Under the pieces are notes generated by a model. That model did no database searches, had not been told where the DNA came from, and was given only the letters and a program-made list of their open reading frames with translations. Shown here one piece after another: positions 1 to 5,879 of a stretch of DNA of 6,330 nucleotides. Position 1 is the first letter of the stretch, and each line of letters opens with the position of its first letter. Position numbers and translations under genes: made by a program. Source of the DNA: an uncultured Leucobacter sp. (lineage in GTDB: Bacteria; Actinomycetota; Actinomycetes; Actinomycetales; Microbacteriaceae); assembly GCA_937872275.1 (NCBI GenBank), contig CALMSE010000142.1:1-6330 (forward strand). The letters run 5' to 3'.

Positions 1-147
1 GCGAAGATGGCGCTGATGGGCGACGGCTCGCACCACGTCACCCTCGACGAGGTGATCGTCACCATGCGCGAGACCGGGCGGGATATGAGCGAGAAGTACA
101 AGGAGACCGCGATGGGCGGGCTCGCCGTCAACGTCGTGGAGTGCTGA
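1..147 (+). CDS. sdaA: L-serine ammonia-lyase (L-serine dehydratase), C-terminal fragment
   Basis: This is the last 48 codons of a gene that begins left of the window. The enzyme deaminates L-serine to pyruvate and ammonia with a [4Fe-4S] cluster in the cytoplasm. The visible tail reads with the family's C-terminal signature: a [18 protein letters not shown] segment followed by [18 protein letters not shown] and the stop, closely matching the ending I recall for bacterial SdaA (..MYETGKDMNAKYRETSRGGLAI..). The last residue is cysteine. In type 2 L-serine dehydratases a C-terminal cysteine is known to reach into the active site and cap the iron-sulfur cluster, so that feature appears to be kept here. 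It is separated from the next gene by 185 bases, so it is probably a separate transcription unit, although serine-to-pyruvate conversion could share metabolites with the cluster. The N-terminal part and the cluster-binding cysteines lie outside the window. Confidence 0.9.
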   Translation, partial: AKMALMGDGSHHVTLDEVIVTMRETGRDMSEKYKETAMGGLAVNVVEC

Positions 148-192
148 GCGCCGGGCATCGGGTGCCGGGTGCCGAGGGGGCGGATCCGCCGC

Positions 193-211
193 TGTCGCGC
201 ATGGTGCAACA
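193..211. promoter_or_regulatory. Candidate operator, copy 1 (TGTCGC-N7-GCAACA)
   Basis: The sequence TGTCGCGCATGGTGCAACA is an imperfect inverted repeat: two 6-base arms that match as reverse complements except at one position, separated by 7 bases. It shares its arm sequence, arm length and spacing with the site at 1223-1241, and 14 of 19 bases are identical between the two. It lies 121 bases before the chosen start of the DapA-like gene. IclR-family regulators bind short inverted repeats upstream of the genes they control, and one is encoded in this cluster, so it is the likely reader. That assignment is inference; the match between the two sites is directly visible. Confidence 0.5.
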
Positions 212-321
212 CCCGCCGCGCGCGGAGCGCCACTCGGTTTCACTGGTGTCTGACCGATCCGGGTGAGGCCGGGTGGGAGCGGCATGCGCCGCCCCCGCCA
301 TCTCGGGCCCCCGGCGACACC

Positions 322-328
322 GGGAGGA
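322..328 (+). promoter_or_regulatory. Ribosome binding site deciding the DapA-like start
   Basis: GGGAGGA lies four bases before a GTG at 333 (its GGAGG core ends five bases before). The next in-frame start, ATG at 348, would be 19 bases from this motif and has only a weak GGAAGAG of its own. The motif therefore favours GTG 333. The first three G residues of the site can pair with CCCGG at 310-314 in a 5-base-pair, 5-base-loop hairpin. Confidence 0.6.
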
Positions 329-332
329 CACC

Positions 333-1205
333 GTGGAAGAGACAGTCATGCCAGTTCGGATCGTCGGGTTCATGCCCACGCCCTTCGACGAGCGGGGAGG
401 CGTCGACGCCTCCAGACTCTCGGCGCTGGCCGGGACGATCGCGGCCGAGGGGATCCACCCGGCGGTGCTCGGGGGCATGGGCGAGTACTACGCCCTGGAT
501 CGCGCCGAGTCCCGCGACTGCATGGTCGCGGCGGTCGCAGGCGCCGGCGGCGCGCCCGTGGTCGCCGGTGTCGGCTGGTCGACGCGCGAGGCGGCGCTGC
601 TCGCGGCGGACGCGGGCGGGGCCGGCATCGACGCGCTCGTGCTGAACCCGCCCTACTACGCGGCGCCCTCGCCCGAGGCCTACGCCGAGCACGTCCGACG
701 GGTCGCCGAGGCGGGCGGCATCGGCGCGATCGTCTACAGCAGCAGGGGATACCCCATGACCGACGCCCACCTCGAGCGCCTCGTCGAGGTCGAGGGCTTC
801 CTGGGCGTCAAGGAGGAGCACTACGGGATCGAGGAGACCGCCGTGCGCATCGCCCGCTGGGGCGATCGCGTCGAGTGGTGGGGCGTCGGCGAGGCGGGCG
901 GATCCGCCTACGCCCGTGCGGGGGCGCGCACCGTGACGAGCTCGCTCTGCAACGTGCGCCCCGACCTCGTCGTGCGCGCGGTCGCGGCGCTCGTGAGCGG
1001 GGGAGAGGATCCCGAGGCCGTGCGGGCCGTCCGGGAGTGGTCGACGGCGCTCGCGGCCGATCGACAGGGGGCGCCGGCCTTCCTCACCGAGGCGATGCAC
1101 CGCACGGCCGGCTGGAACCGATCGGTGCGGCTCCCGCTCCTACCGAGCGATGCCGAGGGGCGTCGCGCCGTGCAGGCCTTCCTCGATGCCTGGGCGCGAG
1201 CCTAG
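333..1205 (+). CDS. Dihydrodipicolinate synthase (DapA)-superfamily lyase/aldolase
   Basis: This 290-residue protein is a class I aldolase-fold enzyme of the DapA/N-acetylneuraminate lyase superfamily, close to the usual 290-310 residues. It begins with the family opening [15 protein letters not shown] (residues 11-25). The GxxGE motif follows as [10 protein letters not shown] (47-56), then a VLNPPYY strand end (103-109), the catalytic tyrosine region IVYSSRGYP (Tyr135) and the Schiff-base lysine in FLGVKEE (Lys160). Known members form a Schiff base with a 2-oxo acid and do aldol additions, retro-aldol cleavage or dehydration. True DHDPS carries GTTGE; here the proton-relay threonine is replaced, and the YNVPSRTG loop is shortened to YSSRG, so lysine biosynthesis is unlikely. 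A catabolic lyase or dehydratase is my best guess; the substrate is unknown. GTG 333 is chosen for its ribosome binding site; ATG 348 is the alternative. It sits 110 bases before the monooxygenase gene and has its own upstream operator candidate. Confidence 0.85.
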   Translation: MEETVMPVRIVGFMPTPFDERGGVDASRLSALAGTIAAEGIHPAVLGGMGEYYALDRAESRDCMVAAVAGAGGAPVVAGVGWSTREAALLAADAGGAGIDALVLNPPYYAAPSPEAYAEHVRRVAEAGGIGAIVYSSRGYPMTDAHLERLVEVEGFLGVKEEHYGIEETAVRIARWGDRVEWWGVGEAGGSAYARAGARTVTSSLCNVRPDLVVRAVAALVSGGEDPEAVRAVREWSTALAADRQGAPAFLTEAMHRTAGWNRSVRLPLLPSDAEGRRAVQAFLDAWARA

Positions 1206-1222
1206 CGGATCGCGCGAACATC

Positions 1223-1241
1223 TGTTGCCCAAAGCGCAACA
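1223..1241. promoter_or_regulatory. Candidate operator, copy 2 (TGTTGC-N7-GCAACA)
   Basis: TGTTGCCCAAAGCGCAACA is an inverted repeat with two perfectly complementary 6-base arms and a 7-base spacer; within the spacer a further C/G pair (second and sixth positions) keeps the symmetry. It lies in the 110-base gap between the DapA-like gene and the monooxygenase gene, 74 bases before the ATG at 1316. The same architecture occurs at 193-211 before the DapA-like gene. It probably overlaps or flanks the promoter of the main gene run, which includes the IclR regulator, so autoregulation is plausible. No clear -35/-10 pair was seen in the gap (1206-1315). Confidence 0.55.
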
Positions 1242-1300
1242 TGCGGGGTGGCCCTCCGGCTCCTGATGAAACATGGGAGACGTCAGCCGAATACCGATAC

Positions 1301-1307
1301 GAAGGAG
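1301..1307 (+). promoter_or_regulatory. Ribosome binding site of the LLM monooxygenase gene
   Basis: GAAGGAG lies eight bases before ATG 1316. It fixes the start of the monooxygenase even though the reading frame stays open far upstream through the DapA-like gene. Confidence 0.8.
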
Positions 1308-1315
1308 TGCAATCG

Positions 1316-2383
1316 ATGAGGATTGGCGCATTCACCCAGGGGTACGTCCGCGCGGATTCCACGCCGCAGCGACGAGTCAGCGAGGTCGTCGTCGAGGCGA
1401 TCGCCGCGGAGGAGGCGGGTCTCGCGTCGTTCGGCGTCTCCGAGCAGCACTTCCGCTTCCCGACCAACTCGACGGGCCCGATCGACTCGCTCATGGCCGC
1501 CATCGCGCAGGCCACCGAACGGATCGACCTCATGCCCGGCACCGTGATCCTGCCGCTGCACCACCCGCTGCACACCGCCGAGCGGTGGGCCGCCATCGAC
1601 GTGATCAGCGACGGCCGCGTGTACTTCGGAGTGGGCAAGGGCAACAACCCCCGCACCACCGACGTCTTCGGGCTCCAGGCCGACCGCGCGGAGGAGATGA
1701 CCCGCGAGGCGCTGCAGATCATCGTCAACGCCTGGACGCAGGAGTCCTTCGCGTTCGAGGGCGAGTTCTGGCGCTTCCAGGAGATCGGGCTCTGCCCACG
1801 GCCCGTCCAGACCCCGCACCCGCCGCTCGCCTGGTCGGGGCTGACCGCGGACACCGCCCGCGTCGCCGCGAGCATGCAGCTCGGCCTCATGGCCGGTGCG
1901 CTCGCGAACGATTGGGAGACGGTCGAGACGGTGCTGAACACCTACCGGGACACCTGGGACTCCGGCACGGCGCTCGAGAACGCGACCCCCAACCGCAAGG
2001 CGAACATCCTCATCAACGGTCACATCGGCAACTCCTTCGACGAGGTGAAGAGCCAGGTCGAAGACGGGCTCATGAACTACGTGCACCGCATCGTGACCTT
2101 CAAGCGGGAGATGCTCGCGCGCAACGGCACCCCCGATCCCGACTACGGCTCCGAGTTCCTCGGCGACTTCGAAGCGGCCGTGAGCAAGACCCCGAGCCTC
2201 TACGGCACGCCCGAGGCCGCCCTCGAGGTGCTGCAGCGGTTCAAGGCGCTCGGCGTGGACCAGGTCGACGTGACCTTCGACTACGCCACGCACGAGGACA
2301 TGGTGAAGAGCATCGGGCTGCTGGGCGAGTTGGCGAAGGAAGTCGCGGAAGAGCCGCAGCCCGCGGCCGCGACCGCGGCCTAG
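1316..2383 (+). CDS. LLM-class (luciferase-like) flavin-dependent monooxygenase
   Basis: This 355-residue protein belongs to the bacterial luciferase-like monooxygenase family (TIM barrel), which uses reduced FMN and oxygen to oxygenate organic substrates; the reduced flavin normally comes from a separate reductase, and none is visible here. Family landmarks are the first strand MRIGAFTQG (1-9), AEEAGLASFGVSEQHF (31-46, the position of the usual E-H-H/EQH motif), the strand MPGTVILPLHHPLHTAE (73-89) and the glycine-rich phosphate-side segment ISDGRVYFGVGKG (97-109). The later NDWETVETVLNTYRDTW helix is typical of the LuxA-like subgroup. The C-terminus ends in a low-complexity Pro/Ala tail. 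The start is set by GAAGGAG at 1301-1307. It leads the main gene run, 25 bases before the amidase. Family members include the alkanesulfonate, nitrilotriacetate and uracil (RutA) monooxygenases, so the family fits a catabolic role; the substrate cannot be read from sequence. Confidence 0.9.
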   Translation: MRIGAFTQGYVRADSTPQRRVSEVVVEAIAAEEAGLASFGVSEQHFRFPTNSTGPIDSLMAAIAQATERIDLMPGTVILPLHHPLHTAERWAAIDVISDGRVYFGVGKGNNPRTTDVFGLQADRAEEMTREALQIIVNAWTQESFAFEGEFWRFQEIGLCPRPVQTPHPPLAWSGLTADTARVAASMQLGLMAGALANDWETVETVLNTYRDTWDSGTALENATPNRKANILINGHIGNSFDEVKSQVEDGLMNYVHRIVTFKREMLARNGTPDPDYGSEFLGDFEAAVSKTPSLYGTPEAALEVLQRFKALGVDQVDVTFDYATHEDMVKSIGLLGELAKEVAEEPQPAAATAA

Positions 2384-2408
2384 GACGCCGCGGAGACCGG
2401 GAACCGTC

Positions 2409-3827
2409 ATGGCCGAATCCGGGGTGCGGGTCGACGAGCTCGGCGAGCGCTCGCTGCGCGAGCTGCTGGGCCTGCTCGAACGCGGGGAGCTGAGCGCTCC
2501 GGAACTCTTCGAGCGCACCCTGGCGGCCGCCTATGCCCACCGGGATCTCGAGGCGTTCGTGACCGTCGACCCCGAGACGGGGCTCGCACAGGCGCAGGCC
2601 TCGGACGAGCGCCGGCGTCGCGGGGATGCCCGCCCCCTGGACGGCATCCCGATGCCCATCAAGGACATGGAGGCGACCCGGGGCCTGCGCACCACGCACG
2701 GGAGCAGGGCCTTCGCCAGCTGGGTGCCGGAAGCGGACGGCGGGGCGGCCCGCGCCGCCCGCCGCGCCGGCGCGAACCTGTTCATGAAGAGCAGCACCAC
2801 CGAGCTGGCGCTCTCAGAGCTCGGCGGCAATCCGCTCGGCATCGTGACCCGCAACCCCCTCGACACCCGCCTCACCACCGGCGGCTCGAGCGCCGGGGCC
2901 GCCGCGGCGGTTGCGGCGGGGATCGTACGAGCGGCGCACGGCTCGGACGGCGCGGGATCGGTGCGGCTGCCGGCCGCCCTGTGCGGCATCGTGGGGTTCA
3001 AGCCCTCGTTCGGGGTGATCCCGCGGTACCCGATCAGCGATCAGTGGGGCGGCAGGTCCCACCACGGGGTGCTCGGCCGCACCGTCGACGACGTGCGACT
3101 CGCGATGCGGGCCTTCGCCGCGGTCGACCCCAGGGATCCGCTCACCGTGCGGGTCGATCTGGGCGACGAGACCGGTGGCGCGGCCGGCGAAGACGACCGC
3201 CATCGGCGGACCCCGCCGCTCGCGCGATTGCGCTTCGCCGCGCTCGAGACGTGGGGGGAGTGCGAGGTCGATCCCGAGGTGCGGAGGGCGATCCTCGCCT
3301 TCGCGGAGCGGCTCCAGGGCCTCGGGCTCGAGCGTCTCGAGACGGGCCCCACGCCCGACGCGGGAGGGGTGTTCGAGAGCCTCTACCTGCCGCAGCTCGG
3401 CTACGACGTCGCGCAGCTCGGCGCGGCGGAGCGCGAGCTGCTCGGAGCCGAGGTGAAGCACTGGACGGCCCGGGCCGCGGAGGTCGATCTCGCGCGGTTC
3501 CTGGTCGCGCGCGACGAGCGGGGCCGCCTGAACCGCTGGTGCTGCGAAGCCTTCGCCGACGCGGACTTCCTCGTGCTCCCCGCGCAGCACCGGCTCGCGT
3601 GGCCCGCCGACGAGACCTGGGACGGCCGGCCCGGCCCGCTCCTCTCCATCGGGTACCGCCTCGAACCCCTCGCGGTGTTCAACCTGCTCGGATGGCCCGC
3701 CATCTCCCTGCCGCTCGGCGTCTCGGCCGACGGGCGGGCGATCGGCGTGCAGCTCGCGTGCCGTCGGGGCGAAGACGCGAAGCTGCTTGACATCGCCGCG
3801 ATGATCGAGCAGGTTCTGGGAATATGA
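2409..3827 (+). CDS. Amidase-signature family amidohydrolase
   Basis: This 472-residue enzyme hydrolyses carboxamides to acid plus ammonia or amine by the Ser-cisSer-Lys triad of the amidase-signature family. All three catalytic residues are visible: Lys85 in GIPMPIKDM, the cis-serine Ser160 in TTGGSSAGAAAAVAAG, and the nucleophile Ser184 in GSDGAGSVRLPAALCG. The spacing of 75 and 24 residues equals that of fatty acid amide hydrolase (Lys142, Ser217, Ser241). The C-terminal segment FNLLGWPAISLPLG followed by GVQL is also typical. The length suits a stand-alone amidase. No gatB or gatC neighbours are seen and the setting is catabolic, so a GatA role in tRNA amidation is unlikely. It starts 25 bases after the monooxygenase stop; the ribosome binding site is modest (GGGAA five bases before the ATG), and its stop overlaps the regulator's start, suggesting one transcript. 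Substrate unknown. Confidence 0.9.
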   Translation: MAESGVRVDELGERSLRELLGLLERGELSAPELFERTLAAAYAHRDLEAFVTVDPETGLAQAQASDERRRRGDARPLDGIPMPIKDMEATRGLRTTHGSRAFASWVPEADGGAARAARRAGANLFMKSSTTELALSELGGNPLGIVTRNPLDTRLTTGGSSAGAAAAVAAGIVRAAHGSDGAGSVRLPAALCGIVGFKPSFGVIPRYPISDQWGGRSHHGVLGRTVDDVRLAMRAFAAVDPRDPLTVRVDLGDETGGAAGEDDRHRRTPPLARLRFAALETWGECEVDPEVRRAILAFAERLQGLGLERLETGPTPDAGGVFESLYLPQLGYDVAQLGAAERELLGAEVKHWTARAAEVDLARFLVARDERGRLNRWCCEAFADADFLVLPAQHRLAWPADETWDGRPGPLLSIGYRLEPLAVFNLLGWPAISLPLGVSADGRAIGVQLACRRGEDAKLLDIAAMIEQVLGI

Positions 3828-4702
3828 CACCCGAAGAAGGCGCCGAGCCCAGAGAACGAGACGGTGCGTCTCGCGCCGCGACCCTGCGCCGCGGCATCCG
3901 GCTGCTCGAAGTGCTCTCGACCGTCGACGGCAGCCGCATCTGCTGCACCCGGGTCACCGACCTCACCCGCATGCTCGACACGCACAAGAGCCAGATCTCG
4001 CGAAATCTCGCCGTGCTCGCCGATCTCGGCATCGTCGAGCAGTGCGCCGAGCACCGCGGCTACCGGCTCACCTGGGAGCTCTACCGGCTCGGAGTCCGCA
4101 GCCACCACCGACTGCTCGTCACGAGCGCCATGGAGGCGCTGGAGTGGTTGGCGCGCCGCCTCGGGCTGTCGTCGTACCTGGTCATCAGATCCGGACTCGG
4201 CGTCTACCCGCTCTGGTCGGTGGCCCCCAACGACGACGTGCCGCTCTCGCCGCCGGGCCTGGGATGGAGCCTGCACGCCTCGGCGGCGGGCACGGCGCTG
4301 CTCATGGACTACGACCGCGAGACCTTCTTCGCGGAGTTCGCCGACGTCGCGTTCGAGCGCTTCACCGAGCGCACGCCGACGACCGCGACCGAGGTCTGGG
4401 AGAAGATCACCATGGCGAGGCGGCTCGGCTACGCGATCCAGATCGGCGACTTCGACCCCGATCTCTGCGCGATCGCCGTGCCGGTCGTGAACCCCTTCGA
4501 GCGCTTCGTGTTCGCGGTGTCGGGGGATCCCGCGGCCATGACCGACCGCGTGGTGGAGATCAGCGACGCCCTCCTCTTCGCGGCGGGACGCATGCGCAAG
4601 AAGTTCACCCTGCTGCACGGGCGCCAGAGCGCCGATCAGGACGTGCCCCGATGGCTGTCGCACCTCTCGAAGGCGGAACGGAGAAGAGGAAAGAATGAGT
4701 GA
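3824..4702 (+). CDS. IclR-family transcriptional regulator
   Basis: This 292-residue protein has the two-domain plan of IclR regulators. An N-terminal winged helix-turn-helix covers about residues 18-83: ATLRRGIRLLEVLSTV opens it, THKSQISRNLAVLADLGIVE (53-72) supplies the recognition helix, and RGYRLT is the wing. A ligand-binding domain covers about 98-265, with WSLHASAAGTALL (148-160) matching the family's LHATAxGKALLA and LCAIAVPVVNP (214-224) matching the GCxxVAxPV region. The lysine usual in GKALLA is threonine here. A basic tail ends the protein. Such proteins bind a pathway compound and repress or activate nearby genes. Its ATG overlaps the amidase stop (ATGA, 3824-3827) and its last eight bases overlap the next gene, so it is translated within the catabolic run rather than from a separate divergent promoter. 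The sites at 193-211 and 1223-1241 are its probable targets (inference). Confidence 0.92.
   Translation: MTPEEGAEPRERDGASRAATLRRGIRLLEVLSTVDGSRICCTRVTDLTRMLDTHKSQISRNLAVLADLGIVEQCAEHRGYRLTWELYRLGVRSHHRLLVTSAMEALEWLARRLGLSSYLVIRSGLGVYPLWSVAPNDDVPLSPPGLGWSLHASAAGTALLMDYDRETFFAEFADVAFERFTERTPTTATEVWEKITMARRLGYAIQIGDFDPDLCAIAVPVVNPFERFVFAVSGDPAAMTDRVVEISDALLFAAGRMRKKFTLLHGRQSADQDVPRWLSHLSKAERRRGKNE
4685..4690 (+). promoter_or_regulatory. Ribosome binding site of the KBL-like gene
   Basis: AGAGGA lies four bases before ATG 4695 and sits inside the last codons of the regulator gene. It supports the start that overlaps the regulator by eight bases. Confidence 0.65.
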
Positions 4703-5810
4703 GAGCACCCTGGAGTTGGTGGGACCGCAGTCCACGCGGATACGGGACGCCTCCGGACGCGAGTTCGTGAACTTCGCGTCGAACGACTACCTGCAGCTCG
4801 CGAACCACCCGGCGCTCGCCGAGGCCGGCATCGCCTGCCTGCGCGAGAACGGCGCGGGCATGGCCTCGGTCGCCTTCATCTCGGGGTTCCACCGCACGCA
4901 TCGGGAGCTGGAGGAGCTGACCGCCGAGATGCTCGGTGCCGAGGGCTGCGTGCTGTTCTCGTCGTGCTACACCGCGAACGTCGGGCTGTTCGGCTCGCTC
5001 TACGGCGAGGGCGACCTGATCGTCTCCGATGCGCTGAACCACGCGAGCCTCATCGACGGCATCAGGCTCGCGAAGGCGAAGCGCGCGCTCTTCCCCCACG
5101 GCGATCTCGCGAGGCTCGAGGAGATCCTCGCGGATCGCCGCGACTACGGCCGCTGCGCGATCGTCGCCGACACCGTGTTCTCGATGGAGGGCGACTACGC
5201 CGACGTCGAGGAGCTCAGGCGCATCGCCGCGCGGCACTCCTGCGACCTGATCCTCGACCATTCGCATCTGACGGGCACCGCGCCCCCCGACGGCATCGGA
5301 CCCTACAGCTGGTCCCCGCTGCCCGACGGCGAGCTCATCATCACGGGCACCTACGGCAAGGCGCTCGGCGGATCCGCCGGCGGCTTCATCGCCGGATCGG
5401 CGGCCGTCGTGTCGGAGCTCCGGCGGCGGGCGCGCCCGTACGTCTTCTCGAACCTCATGCCCCCGGTCGCCGCGGCCATCGCGGCGGAGGCGATCCGGGT
5501 CATGCAGCGGGAGCCGGAGCGGAACGCGCAGCTGCAGCGCAACGTCGCGACCTTCGCGCGGATCGCCGCAGAGCTCGGCGTGCCGGTGCCCGAGGGGCAG
5601 CGACACCCGATCGTGCCGCTCACGGCGTCCGACGATGGCGCCGTGGCCCGGGTGAGCGCCCTGCTCGGGGAGCGCGACATCCACGCGGTCGCCATGTCGT
5701 ACCCGGTCGTCCCGAAGAACGAGGCGCGCATCCGCGTGCAGCTCACCAGCGGGCACACCGAGGAGGAGATGCGCGGTCTGCTGTCCGCCTGGTCGGAGTG
5801 CGCGGGCTGA
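4695..5810 (+). CDS. Alpha-oxoamine synthase family PLP enzyme, 2-amino-3-ketobutyrate CoA ligase-like
   Basis: This 371-residue PLP enzyme (aminotransferase class II fold) belongs to the alpha-oxoamine synthases, which join an amino acid with an acyl-CoA or run the reverse CoA-dependent cleavage. It resembles 2-amino-3-ketobutyrate CoA ligase (KBL, glycine + acetyl-CoA from 2-amino-3-ketobutyrate) most: FASNDYLQLANHP (27-39), GMASVAFISG (55-64), SDALNHASLIDGIRLAKAKR (111-130), VFSMEGD (161-167), LDHSHLTG (187-194, PLP-contacting Asp188 and His191), the internal-aldimine Lys222 in TGTYGKALGGSAGG, and RIRVQLTSGHT near the C-terminus (Arg347 is the likely carboxylate-binding residue). It lacks about 25 N-terminal residues of E. 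coli KBL (about 398 aa). The Arg of the KBL SVRFICG segment is Ala60 here, and the DDSH motif reads DHSH. No threonine dehydrogenase gene adjoins, so a related beta-keto amino acid may be the substrate. Its start overlaps the regulator. Confidence 0.85.
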   Translation: MSESTLELVGPQSTRIRDASGREFVNFASNDYLQLANHPALAEAGIACLRENGAGMASVAFISGFHRTHRELEELTAEMLGAEGCVLFSSCYTANVGLFGSLYGEGDLIVSDALNHASLIDGIRLAKAKRALFPHGDLARLEEILADRRDYGRCAIVADTVFSMEGDYADVEELRRIAARHSCDLILDHSHLTGTAPPDGIGPYSWSPLPDGELIITGTYGKALGGSAGGFIAGSAAVVSELRRRARPYVFSNLMPPVAAAIAAEAIRVMQREPERNAQLQRNVATFARIAAELGVPVPEGQRHPIVPLTASDDGAVARVSALLGERDIHAVAMSYPVVPKNEARIRVQLTSGHTEEEMRGLLSAWSECAG

Positions 5811-5835
5811 GCCGTCGATCGGATCGAGCGATCGC

Positions 5836-5859
5836 ATGAACGGGAAGGGGATCGGATGA
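5836..5859 (+). CDS. Possible leader mini-ORF 1 (7 residues)
   Basis: ATG to TGA encodes MNGKGIG. Its own ribosome binding site is weak (GAG seven bases before). Its stop overlaps the next mini-ORF start in ATGA (5856-5859). A 6-base-pair CGATCG stem (5816-5821 with 5829-5834) lies just before it. It could be a translated leader or a by-product of the repeat; no protein function is claimed. Confidence 0.25.
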   Translation: MNGKGIG

Positions 5860-5879
5860 AGGCGAGGAGGAGCGGATGA
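5856..5879 (+). CDS. Possible leader mini-ORF 2 (7 residues)
   Basis: ATG to TGA encodes MKARRSG. It has a strong upstream purine tract, GGGAAGGGG at 5842-5850, five bases before the ATG. Its stop overlaps the M20 start in ATGA (5876-5879). Its Arg-Arg pair is read from AGG AGG, which is itself the ribosome binding site for the M20 gene, so ribosomes translating this frame would cover the M20 initiation site. Translation is plausible but unproven. Confidence 0.3.
   Translation: MKARRSG
5865..5870 (+). promoter_or_regulatory. Ribosome binding site of the M20 gene
   Basis: AGGAGG lies five bases before ATG 5876, an ideal spacing that selects this start over the upstream ATGs at 5836 and 5856, which are in other frames and stop after seven codons. 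Confidence 0.8.

Larger units (their letters stand above)
148..332. other. Intergenic region between sdaA and the DapA-like gene
   Basis: These 185 bases separate the serine dehydratase stop from the DapA-like start. I see a 7-base tandem duplication GGGTGCC (160-173), a perfect 12-base palindrome GGCGGATCCGCC (179-190), a candidate regulator site (193-211, listed separately) and a short GC hairpin overlapping the ribosome binding site (310-324). There is no GC stem followed by a run of T, so I cannot call a terminator for sdaA, and no convincing -35/-10 pair could be picked out in such GC-rich sequence. A promoter for the DapA-like gene is expected somewhere after the operator candidate but is not identified. 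Confidence 0.5.
5831..5879 (+). repeat. Degenerate 20-base tandem repeat carrying start codons and ribosome binding sites
   Basis: Units at 5831-5850 and 5851-5870 match at 15 of 20 bases; a third, starting at 5871, keeps the ATCGGATGA-like head (8 of 9 bases of unit 2) and then enters the M20 gene. Each unit holds an ATGA, and the first two end in a purine tract (GGGAAGGGG, AGGAGG) that would serve as ribosome binding site for the next ATG. It looks like a duplicated translation-initiation region. Confidence 0.55.

Noticed and set aside
148..192. Possible rho-independent terminator after sdaA
   Set aside because: The GC-rich repeats and the GGCGGATCCGCC palindrome are not followed by a T run, so they do not meet the pattern.
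240..1100. Long minus-strand ORFs opposite the DapA-like, monooxygenase, amidase and PLP genes (for example 240-1100, 1283-2518, 3401-4735, 4605-5837)
   Set aside because: These are antisense shadows expected in GC-rich coding DNA. Their translations are low-complexity Arg/Ala/Gly/Pro-rich without recognisable domains, and each opposes a gene with intact catalytic motifs.
263..1315. Upstream extension of the monooxygenase reading frame through the DapA-like gene
   Set aside because: The frame is open only because of GC bias; the encoded stretch is arginine- and glycine-rich with no family resemblance, while the DapA-like protein in the other frame has clear motifs. GAAGGAG and ATG at 1316 mark the true start.
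1206..1315. Sigma-70-like promoter before the monooxygenase gene
   Set aside because: TTGCCC at 1225-1230 resembles a -35 box, but no TANNNT-like -10 lies at a suitable distance; I cannot support a specific promoter.
1273..2493. Arg-rich plus-strand ORF overlapping the monooxygenase gene
   Set aside because: Frame-shifted shadow of the monooxygenase; composition is typical of an off-frame reading and no domain is visible.
2409..3827. Amidase as GatA of the Asp/Glu-tRNA amidotransferase
   Set aside because: The family signature is shared, but no gatB or gatC is next to it and it is embedded with a regulator and catabolic enzymes.
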